DNA of 64,000 nt from Paenisporosarcina sp049671445 (GCF_049671445.1 NZ_JBATUX010000064.1:62001-126000), one strand, 5' to 3'. Positions 44,915-53,751 are shown, counted from the first letter of the stretch. The notes: generated by a model not told the origin, from the sequence alone. Made by a program: numbers and translations.

Positions 44915-45433
44915 ATGAAAAGAATTTACTTAATTGGTTTCATGGGATCAGGAAAAAGTGCAATAGGTCGTCGTTTGAGCTTTTTGCTTAAAATTCCTTA
45001 TTACGACATGGATCAGGAAATAGTAAAAAAAATGGGCATGACCATCCCAGAAATTTTCGAAAGACACGGTGAACCTTTCTTTCGTCAACAAGAACATGAG
45101 TTTCTCAAAACGTTCCGAGATGAGTGGTGTATCGTATCAACTGGTGGCGGAGTAGCGGTGAATCCCAGCAATAGTAAACTAATGCGTCAAACAGGATTAG
45201 TGTTATTTCTAGATGCTACATTTCCTGATATTTGGAAGAGAATTTCGCGCGATGTGAACAGACCCATTGTACAGGCTTCAACTCGAGAACAGTTAGAAGC
45301 ATTATATACAACGAGAAAAAGGTTTTATAAAGCAACCGCACACATAACGATTAGAACCGAAGGACGTACATTAAGACAAATAACTGAATATGCTGCATTC
45401 CAAGTTAATCGCCTAAAGTCGAATGATTTTTAA
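44915..45433 (+). CDS. aroK: Shikimate kinase
   Basis: Phosphorylates shikimate in aromatic amino-acid synthesis. 172 residues: P-loop GFMGSGKSAIG, shikimate-binding DMDQEI and FRQQEHEFL, STGGGV, and the lid region RDVNRPIV. ATG 44915 with AAGTGGGG. Located between comG and gcv as in B. subtilis. Confidence 0.94.
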   Translation: MKRIYLIGFMGSGKSAIGRRLSFLLKIPYYDMDQEIVKKMGMTIPEIFERHGEPFFRQQEHEFLKTFRDEWCIVSTGGGVAVNPSNSKLMRQTGLVLFLDATFPDIWKRISRDVNRPIVQASTREQLEALYTTRKRFYKATAHITIRTEGRTLRQITEYAAFQVNRLKSNDF

Positions 45434-45569
45434 TTCAACGATATAAACGTTCGTGTTTGAGCTATAAATAGAAAATAGTTTGCGCTTACTTCTATTCAAT
45501 GTTAAGATATACACGAAGCGATACTTGCTTTCGTACATTGATTTCTTTATAAGCCAAAACATATGTTTT

Positions 45570-45735
45570 GGGCGGATGATTATACGGGGAGAGAACGCGC
45601 TAGTCGCGTCGCCGAAGGAGCAAGTAGTAGCTACGAATCTCTCAGGTAAAAAGAACTCGTATAGGACGCATCTCTGGAGAACGCTATGATATTTATAGCT
45701 ACCAAAGAGGAAAGCCGATTTCAGGTAAACTTTCA
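45570..45735 (+). promoter_or_regulatory. Tandem glycine riboswitch
   Basis: Two aptamers in series upstream of gcvT. The first contains CGGGGAGAGAACGC ... GCCGAAGGAGCAAG ... GAATCTCTCAGGTAAAAAGAAC; the second ATCTCTGGAGAACGC ... CACCAAAGAGG-type ACCAAAGAGGAAAGCC ... TTTCAGGTACCAGGACAGAG. These CGCCGAAGG/CTCAGG elements are the glycine riboswitch signature. With the terminator that follows, glycine should switch on gcv expression. It explains the 45434-45902 interval. Confidence 0.95.
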
Positions 45736-45741
45736 GGTACC

Positions 45742-45788
45742 AGGACAGAGAATTCTCATTTAATGGGAATTCTCTGTCCTTTTTTTTA
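45742..45788 (+). terminator. Riboswitch-controlled terminator
   Basis: AGGACAGAGAATTC pairs with GAATTCTCTGTCCT, followed by nine T. The left arm overlaps the closing stem of the second aptamer. Confidence 0.93.
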
Positions 45789-45902
45789 GAGTGACATGTT
45801 CTTGCAATTATTTCATGCGAAGAACGCTCTTATTTTATCACTCGTATCATCTATACCTAAAAGTACTACTTTTGCCCGTTATGAAAAGAGGAGGAAATTA
45901 AA

Positions 45903-47006
45903 TTGTCGGAAAATTTAAAACGCACACCTTTATTTGATTCGTATAAAGCATACGGAGGGAAAACTATCGATTTTGGCGGATGGGAATTACCGGTTCAGTT
46001 TTCTAGTATTAAAGAAGAACATGAAGCTGTTCGAACAAAAGCTGGATTGTTTGATGTATCTCATATGGGGGAAATCATCGTTCGTGGTGAAGATAGCCTC
46101 GAGTACCTTCAAAAATTACTGACTAACGATGTGTCCAAGCTACAAAATGGACAAGCCCAATATACTGCAATGTGTTACGAAGATGGTGGCACAGTTGATG
46201 ATTTACTTGTATATAAAATTAATCAAGGTGATTACTTACTAGTTGTAAATGCATCCAATATCGAGAAAGATTTTGAATGGATGATTAAGTTTATGATTGG
46301 TGATACGACAGTACATAATGTTTCAGATTCTTATGGTCAACTCGCGATTCAAGGACCACATGCAGAAAAAGTCCTTCAGCGTCTGACAAAAGAAGACCTA
46401 AGCGAAATAGGCTTCTTTAAGTTCAAAACTGATGTGAAAATTGGAGACTTCGATGCGTTAGTTTCACGTACAGGCTATACAGGTGAAGATGGTTTTGAAA
46501 TTTACGCTACTCCTGAATCTATCATCGCATTATGGGACTTGATTCTCGAAGAAGGAAAAGAAGACGGTGTTGTTCCTTGTGGACTTGGCGCGAGAGATAC
46601 ACTTCGTTTTGAAGCGTGTTTAGCCCTTTACGGTCAAGAACTTTCACAAGATATTTCTCCACTTGAAGCGGGTATCGGTTTTGCGGTGAAATTGAAAAAA
46701 GAAGATGATTTTATTGGTCAAAAAGCTCTAGTTCAACAAAAAGAAGCAGGTATACCGCGTAAGTTAGTCGGTCTAGAAATGATTGATAAAGGTATACCTA
46801 GACATGGCTACAAGGTTTACAAAGATGACCAACAAATAGGTGAAGTGACGACAGGTACACAATCTCCGACGCTTAAGAAGAACATTGGCCTCGGCTTAAT
46901 TGATAGTAATTTCATTGAACTTGGAACGGAAGTAGAAGTTGAAATTCGTGGTAAACGATTGAAAGCTGTTACTGTATCTACACCTTTTTATAAACGCCAA
47001 AAATAA
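45903..47006 (+). CDS. gcvT: Glycine cleavage T protein (aminomethyltransferase)
   Basis: Transfers the methylene group from the lipoyl-bound intermediate to tetrahydrofolate, releasing ammonia. 367 residues; family segments VPVQFSS-type LPVQFSSIKEEHEAVR, DVSHMGE and TGYTGEDGFEIY are visible. The start is TTG 45903 with AGAGGAGG. First gene of the glycine-induced operon. Confidence 0.96.
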   Translation: MSENLKRTPLFDSYKAYGGKTIDFGGWELPVQFSSIKEEHEAVRTKAGLFDVSHMGEIIVRGEDSLEYLQKLLTNDVSKLQNGQAQYTAMCYEDGGTVDDLLVYKINQGDYLLVVNASNIEKDFEWMIKFMIGDTTVHNVSDSYGQLAIQGPHAEKVLQRLTKEDLSEIGFFKFKTDVKIGDFDALVSRTGYTGEDGFEIYATPESIIALWDLILEEGKEDGVVPCGLGARDTLRFEACLALYGQELSQDISPLEAGIGFAVKLKKEDDFIGQKALVQQKEAGIPRKLVGLEMIDKGIPRHGYKVYKDDQQIGEVTTGTQSPTLKKNIGLGLIDSNFIELGTEVEVEIRGKRLKAVTVSTPFYKRQK

Positions 47007-47033
47007 TAATTGTTGGAAAGAGGTCATGACCCA

Positions 47034-48380
47034 ATGAAACATCGTTATTTACCAATGACAGAACAAGATCAAAAAGAAATGTTAGAAACCATTGGTGTTT
47101 CTTCTATAGATGAACTATTTTCTGACATACCTGAAAAAGTTCGTTTTCAAGGACAATATAATATTAAAGAAGCTAAATCAGAATCCTCTTTATTAAAAGA
47201 GTTATCTCAAATGGCTGCAAAAAATGCAGATAATAAGGCTTATGCTTCTTTCTTAGGGGCTGGTGTATATGATCACTACAAACCAATTATTGTCGATCAT
47301 GTTATTTCTCGATCAGAATTTTATACAGCATATACGCCTTATCAGCCAGAAATTTCACAAGGCGAATTGCAAGCTATTTTTGAATTCCAAACTATGATTT
47401 GTGAATTAACAGGTATGGATTTAGCTAACTCTTCAATGTATGACGGAGGTACTGCGTTAGCTGAAGCTGGAACTCTAGCAGCTGGCCATACAAAACGTAA
47501 AAAACTTTTGATTTCTGGGGCTGTAAATCCTGAATCTCAAGATGTTGTTCGTATGTATGCGTTGGGTCAATCTATAGAAGTCGTTCAAATTCCTACTAAA
47601 AACGGAATAACTGACATTGACGCACTTAATGAAATGATCGATGAAAACACAGCGGCTGTATTAGTCCAATATCCAAACTTCTATGGTCAAGTTGAAGACT
47701 TACGCAAAATGGAAGGGATGACACATGAAGCAAAAGCTTTATTAGTTGTTTCTTCAAATCCACTTGCACTTGGCGTTTTAACTTCACCAGGAAAATTAGG
47801 GGCTGATATCGTAGTTGGTGACGCTCAACCATTTGGTATTTCAGAATCATTCGGTGGACCTCACTGTGGATACTTCGCAGTAACATCAAAATTAATGCGC
47901 AAAGTGCCTGGTCGTTTAGTAGGTGAAACTACTGATGAAGTGGGTCGTCGTGGTTATGTATTGACACTACAAGCGCGTGAACAACATATTCGTCGTGATA
48001 AAGCTACTTCAAATATCTGTTCAAACCAAGCGCTAAACGCACTTGCTGCTTCAGTGGCTATGACAGCTCTTGGTAAAAAAGGTGTGCAAGAAATTGCTAC
48101 ACAAAATATTTTAAAAACCAATTATGCTAAAAAAGCGTTTGAAGCAGCAGGATTTGAAGTATTGTATCAAGGTGCACATTTCAATGAAATCGTTGTTAAC
48201 GTCAAGGGGTCTGTATCTGCACTGAACAAAGAGTTATTTAAAGCAGGTATTATTGGTGGATTTGACTTGGGTAAAGTAGATGAAAACTTAGAAGGACATG
48301 CGTTAATCGCTGTTACAGAACAACGAACAAAAGAAGAAATCGATGCGCTTGTGCAAGAAATGGGGTCTTTCCATGCATAA
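47034..48380 (+). CDS. gcvPA: Glycine dehydrogenase (decarboxylating) subunit 1
   Basis: N-terminal half of the split P protein, the PLP-dependent glycine decarboxylase. 448 residues with YTPYQPEISQGELQAIFEFQ and GETTDEVGRRGYVLTLQAREQHIRR. ATG 47034 follows AGAGG by ten bases. Its end overlaps gcvPB by eight bases, which supports equal production of the two subunits. Confidence 0.96.
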   Translation: MKHRYLPMTEQDQKEMLETIGVSSIDELFSDIPEKVRFQGQYNIKEAKSESSLLKELSQMAAKNADNKAYASFLGAGVYDHYKPIIVDHVISRSEFYTAYTPYQPEISQGELQAIFEFQTMICELTGMDLANSSMYDGGTALAEAGTLAAGHTKRKKLLISGAVNPESQDVVRMYALGQSIEVVQIPTKNGITDIDALNEMIDENTAAVLVQYPNFYGQVEDLRKMEGMTHEAKALLVVSSNPLALGVLTSPGKLGADIVVGDAQPFGISESFGGPHCGYFAVTSKLMRKVPGRLVGETTDEVGRRGYVLTLQAREQHIRRDKATSNICSNQALNALAASVAMTALGKKGVQEIATQNILKTNYAKKAFEAAGFEVLYQGAHFNEIVVNVKGSVSALNKELFKAGIIGGFDLGKVDENLEGHALIAVTEQRTKEEIDALVQEMGSFHA

Positions 48381-49833
48381 AGATAATCAACCACTAATTT
48401 TTGAAATCACAAAACCAGGCAGAATTGGCTATAGCTTGCCAGATCTTGATATTCCAGAAGTAGATTTATCAACTTTATTACCAGAAGGTTTACTACGAGA
48501 AGAAGCTGCGGAGCTTCCAGAAGTATCTGAACTTGATATTATGAGACATTATACAGCACTTTCGAAGCGTAATCATGGTGTTGATTCAGGGTTCTACCCA
48601 CTTGGATCATGTACGATGAAATACAATCCGAAGATCAATGAATCTGTTGCTCGTTTCCCTGGATTTGCAAACATTCATCCACTTCAAGATGAAGAAACAG
48701 TTCAAGGTGCAATGGAATTAATGTACGATTTGCAAGAGCATTTAATTGAAATAACAGGTATGGACGATTTGACACTGCAACCTGCAGCTGGAGCACACGG
48801 TGAATGGACTGCTCTTATGATGATTCGCGCATTCCACTTAGCGAATGGTGACACTCAACGAACTAAAGTTATTGTCCCTGACTCTGCTCATGGAACTAAC
48901 CCTGCGTCTGCAACAGTTGCTGGCTTCGATACGATAACAGTTAAGTCAGACGAAAATGGATTAGTTGACTTAGAAGATTTAAAACGTGTAGTTGGCGACG
49001 ATACAGCAGCATTGATGTTGACGAATCCAAATACTCTTGGATTATTTGAAGAAAACATTTTAGAAATGGCTGCAATCATCCATGGTGTTGGCGGTAAATT
49101 GTATTATGACGGCGCTAACTTAAACGCAGTTATGTCTAAAGCGCGACCAGGAGATATGGGCTTTGACTGTGTTCACTTAAACTTGCATAAAACCTTCACA
49201 GGTCCACACGGTGGGGGTGGTCCCGGTTCAGGTCCAGTCGGCGTGAAAAAAGACTTGATCCCGTTCTTACCAAAACCAGTTTTAGTGAAGACAGAAGAAG
49301 GTTATCACTTCGACTACAATCGTCCACAATCAATCGGACGAGTTAAGCCTTTCTATGGAAACTTTGGTATTAACGTACGTGCCTATACGTATATCCGTTC
49401 AATGGGTCCAGATGGTTTGAAAGCTATTACTGAATATGCAGTACTTAATGCAAATTATATGATGCGTCGATTACAACCACATTTTGACTTGCCATATGAT
49501 CGTCATTGCAAGCATGAGTTCGTATTAAGTGGTCGTCGTCAAAAGAAATTAGGTGTTCGTACGCTCGACATGGCGAAACGTCTGCTTGACTTTGGCTACC
49601 ATCCACCTACAATTTACTTCCCATTAAATGTGGAAGAAGCGATGATGATTGAACCAACTGAAACGGAGTCGAAGGAAACGCTAGATGCATTTATTGATGC
49701 GATGATTCAGATTGCGAGAGAAGTTGAAGAAAATCCAGAAATCGTTCAGCAAGCACCTCATACAACTGTTATTAAACGTTTAGATGAGACTAAAGCTGCT
49801 CGTACTCCAGTATTACGTTATAAAAAAGCATAA
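48373..49833 (+). CDS. gcvPB: Glycine dehydrogenase (decarboxylating) subunit 2
   Basis: C-terminal half of the split P protein, bearing the PLP site. 486 residues; the Schiff-base lysine is K273 in LNLHKTFTGPHGGGGPG. ATG 48373 with GGGG upstream inside gcvPA. Lipoate for the H protein partner could depend on lipM located downstream at 52827. The H-protein gene is not in the window. Confidence 0.97.
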   Translation: MHKDNQPLIFEITKPGRIGYSLPDLDIPEVDLSTLLPEGLLREEAAELPEVSELDIMRHYTALSKRNHGVDSGFYPLGSCTMKYNPKINESVARFPGFANIHPLQDEETVQGAMELMYDLQEHLIEITGMDDLTLQPAAGAHGEWTALMMIRAFHLANGDTQRTKVIVPDSAHGTNPASATVAGFDTITVKSDENGLVDLEDLKRVVGDDTAALMLTNPNTLGLFEENILEMAAIIHGVGGKLYYDGANLNAVMSKARPGDMGFDCVHLNLHKTFTGPHGGGGPGSGPVGVKKDLIPFLPKPVLVKTEEGYHFDYNRPQSIGRVKPFYGNFGINVRAYTYIRSMGPDGLKAITEYAVLNANYMMRRLQPHFDLPYDRHCKHEFVLSGRRQKKLGVRTLDMAKRLLDFGYHPPTIYFPLNVEEAMMIEPTETESKETLDAFIDAMIQIAREVEENPEIVQQAPHTTVIKRLDETKAARTPVLRYKKA

Positions 49834-49839
49834 TCAATA

Positions 49840-49891
49840 AAGGAACTGTTCTAAAAGTCATAAATATGACTAAGGACAGTTCCTTTTTTAT
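49840..49891 (+). terminator. Terminator after gcvPB, formed by the edge of repeat R3
   Basis: AAGGAACTGT pairs with ACAGTTCCTT, followed by TTTTT. The right arm is also the left edge of repeat R3. Confidence 0.9.
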
Positions 49892-50192
49892 ATTTAGTGC
49901 GGTAGATTTCCGTTGCAACGTACTTTCATGTTTCGAAGCTAGCGAAGCGATGCAGAAACAGCCGGTCGCTTTCCGCGGGCATGCCTCAGCCTCCTCGACG
50001 AGCAAGCTCGCCTGGGGGTCTTCAGCTCATGCTATTCCCGCTGGAGTCGCCGTCTTCCACTCCAATCAACCTTAAGTTCATCATGTGCTATTCAGAAATT
50101 ATTAATGGTTACAATGTTCAAATATAGGTGTAGATAAAAGACTCATGTTTCTCCACTTATTTTTATATTAGGGACTTATGAGACAGCCCCCT
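49873..50192 (+). repeat. Interspersed GC-rich repeat, copy R3 (one internal insert)
   Basis: Same orientation as R1. The conserved core reads GCTTTCCGCGGGCATGCCTC, CAGCCTCCTCGACGAGCAAG, GGGGTCTTCAGCTCATGCTA and GTCGCCGTCTTCCACTCC. The shared right part contains GATAAAAGACTCAT (also in R2) and ends TATATTAGGGACTTATGAGACAGCCCC. Compared with R2 it has about 45 extra bases at 49915-49959 containing TTTCGAAGCTAGCGAAGC and GATGCAGAAAC. The left edge doubles as the gcvPB terminator. Confidence 0.87.
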
Positions 50193-50657
50193 TTTTATGA
50201 TTAGTTTCACTTTTTTAAGGATTTATTAAATTAATGTGATTATTTTATTATCATCCAATCGCATTTGCCGCACGTTTAGCATGAGAACTCAAGTGTGAAA
50301 AACAATAAAAAATGGGCGAGTAGGATTAAACAGACTGTGAATGGGAATAAAACACTCGCTGGTGGAAAAAAATCAAAATGAATGCAAATAACTACAGCTA
50401 AAACAATACCTATTCCATATTTCGACCATTTAATAAATACTTGTGGGTAGTCGCGAATCTACTCTTTTGTATGTTTTTAATATCTATATTCTTTAATATC
50501 AATATTGAAGCAGAAAGAGGGCGAAATTGCATCTTCGACCGAATATTTATTTAAAGAAACCTTCTATTCTTTAGTTAACCATACCAACGACAATGTGTGC
50601 GTTCAGGTGGCAAGGGAGCGAAGGATGCAATCCCGCCGTAGGATAATCTAACAGAGA
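50193..50657. other. Accessory intergenic region downstream of R3
   Basis: Apart from the possible pseudogene on the minus strand, no intact gene is seen. The last 100 bases contain pairing segments (GGTGGCAAGGGA with TCCCGCC around 50610-50637) leading into a strong plus-strand terminator; a small RNA is possible. Confidence 0.4.
50276..50532 (-). pseudogene. Possible frameshifted remnant of a small membrane protein
   Basis: On the minus strand an ATG at 50532 starts MQFRPLSASILILKNIDIKN in one frame. After about 25 codons the open reading continues only in another frame as RDYPQVFIKWSKYGIGIVLA and further hydrophobic residues with a normal stop at 50276. The 257-base span is not a multiple of three, consistent with a small indel. 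Two hydrophobic segments are visible in the second part. I do not recognise the family, and the two-frame reading could be chance. Confidence 0.33.
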
Positions 50658-50702
50658 GGGGATGGGCGAGTGACGTAGTCACAAGCCCATCCCCTTTATT
50701 TT
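50658..50702 (+). terminator. Orphan strong terminator hairpin
   Basis: GGGGATGGGC (50658-50667) pairs with GCCCATCCCC (50685-50694), with an inner GTGAC/GTCAC stem, followed by TTTATTTT on the plus strand. No plus-strand gene precedes it. On the minus strand the trailing bases are TCTCTGTT, a weaker signal, so it may also stop the AAA-ATPase transcript. Confidence 0.8.
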
Positions 50703-50707
50703 CTAGA

Positions 50708-50839
50708 TTATTGTGCAGCAGGTAAAGCCTCCGAAGCGGCCTGGAAACCTGTCACCGACATGGTGAATTTTAACGGCTCTGTTAAAGCACCGATAACCAT
50801 CTTTTCCATAGCATTATTAAAAGCCGATTGAACCTTCAT
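50708..50839 (-). CDS. Candidate 43-residue protein overlapping the AAA ATPase gene
   Basis: Minus-strand ORF starting ATG 50839 inside the last codons of the AAA gene (23-base overlap, shifted frame) and ending at 50708. The product starts MKVQSAFNNAMEKMVIGALT and ends ASEALPAAQ. No membrane segment is obvious; it is moderately hydrophobic. Upstream GGGAAG is a weak ribosome binding site. A second ATG at 50809 would give a 33-residue form. It lies between the AAA gene and a hairpin. I do not recognise it; it could be a real partner peptide or a chance ORF. Confidence 0.35.
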   Translation of the reverse strand: MKVQSAFNNAMEKMVIGALTEPLKFTMSVTGFQAASEALPAAQ

Positions 50840-52085
50840 CGTCTTCCCAGTCGTTCTTTTTGGATCGTTTATTTTGTTTTTGAAGTTCTTTTATGCGCTC
50901 TTCGAAAGCCAGTTCACCATCATAATGCCAGTTTAAGGCTACTGACATATATAATTCGTTTAATTGAGAAATCGATAAGCCTTTTGTCAAGCGAGCCATA
51001 TCTTTGACTTGTTGTTTTGAGAAGATATCCTTCAAATCAAGTTTTCGCAAGTACTGTTCACGTACTTGAATGGAAGGAGCCGGTATTTCGTATGCTCGGT
51101 CAAAACGTCCAGCACGATTAATCAGCGCAGGATCGATTTTTTCAGGGTAGTTTGTCGTTCCTATAATAAATAACCCTTCTCTAGATTGCGTACCATCCAG
51201 CGTGTTTAAAAAGACAGAACGCGTATATTCAGGCATAGAGTCAATGTCCTCAATGACAAGAATGGCTGGTGCTAGTCTTGTGACAATGCCAAAGACTTCT
51301 TGTATAGAATGACTTCCAGTAAACTCTGTAATCTGCCAATACACTACAGGGGCGTTTGTTGAGCCAGTGATAGACTTCACTAACGTTGTTTTTCCGTTGC
51401 CGGGAGAACCATAAAGTAAAATACCACGCTTATAAGGCAAGCCATATTCTTTAAAGAATTGGCCATCTGCTGTGAAAAATTGATCAATTGAACGGAAGAT
51501 ATCTTGTTTCACCGACTCCTTAAGCATAACCTCTTCACGACTTACAACAGAATGTTCACCGTAATTGCGTCGTTTTACACCATCTTCCGTATCCACTAAA
51601 AATGTAACCGACTGCATTAACATCTGTCTTAATTTCTCGTTAATATCTTGTAGGAAGGCTAAAGCCTTTTCAGGAGACTGGGCATAACAATGCATTTCTG
51701 GCCAGGTGTGGTCGATAGTATAAAACGTGACAATTGTTAGGGCTACTTCATGATCCGGGAAATAAATAAGTTGATTTTCAAACGTATTAATTACTTTTAA
51801 GTGGCTTTCATTTGCATCTTCGGAAGTTGTCCCTATTTTTCCTAGGGTTCGAGTCTCGTATATGTGACAAAGTGACTCGTACTGAAGAAGGCCTTTTTCC
51901 ATCATTTCAAGGACGTTGGTATCAAGTTGAGAAATGGTTTCACCAATATAGATATGTTGCCATTGTCCGGATAACCTTTTTTCTAGCATGGCAATAATGC
52001 GTTTGGATACGAATGCTAGGTCTTCGTAATGGGGAAGAGTTTGTCTCGTATCTTCAAGGTGTGAAATAAGCGTATGTGGTTTCAT
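50817..52085 (-). CDS. AAA-family ATPase, YjoB-like
   Basis: 422 residues. The N-terminal 200 residues form a helical/beta domain of unknown role; the AAA module has Walker A GSPGNGKT (226-233), Walker B ILVIEDID (275-282), sensor 1 GTTN (309-312) and the arginine-finger segment NRAGRFDR (323-330). Length and architecture match B. subtilis YjoB, a sigma-W-dependent AAA ATPase proposed to act as a chaperone or protease adaptor. ATG 52085 with GGGAGG upstream. It interrupts the gcvPB-yqhL order of B. subtilis and so is an insertion. The acidic tail DWEDDEGSIGF overlaps the small ORF. Confidence 0.85.
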   Translation of the reverse strand: MKPHTLISHLEDTRQTLPHYEDLAFVSKRIIAMLEKRLSGQWQHIYIGETISQLDTNVLEMMEKGLLQYESLCHIYETRTLGKIGTTSEDANESHLKVINTFENQLIYFPDHEVALTIVTFYTIDHTWPEMHCYAQSPEKALAFLQDINEKLRQMLMQSVTFLVDTEDGVKRRNYGEHSVVSREEVMLKESVKQDIFRSIDQFFTADGQFFKEYGLPYKRGILLYGSPGNGKTTLVKSITGSTNAPVVYWQITEFTGSHSIQEVFGIVTRLAPAILVIEDIDSMPEYTRSVFLNTLDGTQSREGLFIIGTTNYPEKIDPALINRAGRFDRAYEIPAPSIQVREQYLRKLDLKDIFSKQQVKDMARLTKGLSISQLNELYMSVALNWHYDGELAFEERIKELQKQNKRSKKNDWEDDEGSIGF

Positions 52086-52129
52086 AATGGCCTCCCATTT
52101 AATATGACTCAATTATAACGCTGAAGTTG

Positions 52130-52158
52130 AAAAAAAGTTCCTCCAATTGGAAGAACTT
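52130..52158 (-). terminator. Terminator after yqhL (minus strand)
   Basis: On the minus strand GTTCTTCC-AATT-GGAGGAAC is followed by seven T. Two bases of arm mismatch are absent. Confidence 0.9.
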
Positions 52159-52168
52159 TTGTTGGTAT

Positions 52169-52549
52169 TTATTTAGCTTTAATTTTACCAGTCCATTGAC
52201 GGAAGCCGCCTTGTAATTGATAAATTTGCGTATAACCTTTTTTCTTAAGAAACAATGCCGTACGTGAACTTCTTGCGCTATTTTGGCAGTACAAGTAAAC
52301 AGGCTTGTCTGAACGAATTTCTTTAAAACGTTGACGCATTTGTGAAGATGGAATGTTACGTGCACCTAGAATGTGACCGCCATCAAATTCTTTTGGTTCA
52401 CGAACGTCTACGAGTTGAGCTTTTCGGTACCCCTCAATAAACTGTTCTTGAGTTAATCCTGAAACAGCTTTTTTCAAACGAAGTGACGATATTATAAAAT
52501 AAACCACTAAACCAATTAAAGCAGCACTGATAATATATATTAATGTCAA
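52169..52549 (-). CDS. yqhL: Membrane-anchored rhodanese-domain protein (YqhL)
   Basis: 126 residues: N-terminal membrane segment (residues 2-21), then a rhodanese domain with LVDVREPKEFDGGHILGARN and the active-site loop YCQNSARSSR (C88). Likely sulfurtransferase facing the cytoplasm; natural acceptor unknown. Position next to gcvPB and lipM is as in B. subtilis. It diverges from lipM. Confidence 0.9.
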   Translation of the reverse strand: MTLIYIISAALIGLVVYFIISSLRLKKAVSGLTQEQFIEGYRKAQLVDVREPKEFDGGHILGARNIPSSQMRQRFKEIRSDKPVYLYCQNSARSSRTALFLKKKGYTQIYQLQGGFRQWTGKIKAK

Positions 52550-52826
52550 AACAACTTCCCCTTTCTCTCTATGTTTGTATTATACTATTTTCTTGTGAGA
52601 AAACCCATCTTTTTAAAGGTTAATTGATGGATTTTACAGTCAAAATAATTTCAAACAACAAGATAATGCGCTTAATAGAATTTCAAACATACAGAAAATA
52701 AAGTATGAAAAGGTTATGAATGAAAGATCTATATTTACAAATATCCTGCAAAGTTTATAAAAATAATTTAGTAGCCACAAGACATTTGGTTTGTTAATAT
52801 GAAAAGCATTGTGAGGGGGAAATTAT

Positions 52827-53663
52827 ATGTCCAAACCGACCTGGTATTTTATTAATTCCGGTGCTTGTCGTCCATCTTTTAATATGGCTTTAGATGAAGC
52901 ATTATTAGATTGGCATAGCGAGGGACGTATGCCTCCTATTGTACGTTTTTATGGATGGAATCCTGCCACATTATCAATCGGCTACTTTCAAAATGTGAAC
53001 AAAGAAATTAATATGGAAGAAGTTAAAAAGCATAACTTAGGTTTTGTCCGTCGTCCTACAGGTGGGCGAGGTGTATTACATGAACATGAATTAACATATA
53101 GCATTATTGTTAGTGAAGATTATCCGAATATGCCAGCTACAGTTACGGAAGCATATCGGGTATTAAGTGAAGGATTATTAATTGGCTTTCAAAAACTTGG
53201 CCTTGATGCTTATTTCTCTGTACCTGATACAGATGAAAAGAAAAGTGATTTAAAAAATCCGAAAAGTGCTGTTTGTTTTGACGCTCCATCTTGGTATGAG
53301 CTAGTGGTTGAAGGCAAAAAAGTAGCCGGAAGTGCACAAACAAGACAAAAAGGTGTCATTCTACAACATGGGGCGATATTGCTTGATTTAGATGAAGATA
53401 AACTCGTTTCTCTATTTAATTATCCATCTGAAGAAGTAAAAAAACGTGTTCGTAGAGGATTACCCGAAAAAGCAGTAGCTATCAATCGTTTACGTGAAAC
53501 ACCCGCGTCGATGGAGGAATGTGTCGAAGCTTTTAAGACGGGATTTGCAGAAGGATTAGATGTTAATCTTGAGCCCTATGCTCTAACAAAAGAGCAAATC
53601 GAATATGTAAAAGCGCTAGAATCGAGACGCTATGCGCATGACGATTGGACGTTTAGAAAATAG
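52827..53663 (+). CDS. lipM: Octanoyl-[GcvH]:protein N-octanoyltransferase / octanoyl transferase LipM
   Basis: Transfers octanoate from acyl carrier protein to the GcvH protein, the first step of Bacillus-type lipoate synthesis. 278 residues of the LplA/LipB fold: RRPTGGRGVLHEHELTYS, the acyl-thioester cysteine C150 in SAVCFDAPSW, and KKVAGSAQ lysine. Cys150 has the same number as the catalytic cysteine reported for B. subtilis LipM. ATG 52827 with GAGGGGG. Functionally linked to the gcv operon nearby. Confidence 0.94.
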   Translation: MSKPTWYFINSGACRPSFNMALDEALLDWHSEGRMPPIVRFYGWNPATLSIGYFQNVNKEINMEEVKKHNLGFVRRPTGGRGVLHEHELTYSIIVSEDYPNMPATVTEAYRVLSEGLLIGFQKLGLDAYFSVPDTDEKKSDLKNPKSAVCFDAPSWYELVVEGKKVAGSAQTRQKGVILQHGAILLDLDEDKLVSLFNYPSEEVKKRVRRGLPEKAVAINRLRETPASMEECVEAFKTGFAEGLDVNLEPYALTKEQIEYVKALESRRYAHDDWTFRK

Positions 53664-53717
53664 TAGTTACAAAGAACTATTTTTATAATAAACTTGATAA
53701 TAAAGACCTATAGACGT

Positions 53718-53746
53718 TGCGTATGTATGTTCGACCATACATGCGC
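53718..53746. other. Hairpin between lipM and nrdJ
   Basis: GCGTATGTATG pairs with CATACATGCGC (one mismatch) around TTCGAC. There is no T run, so it is not a standard terminator. Confidence 0.5.
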
Positions 53747-53751
53747 TTCAA

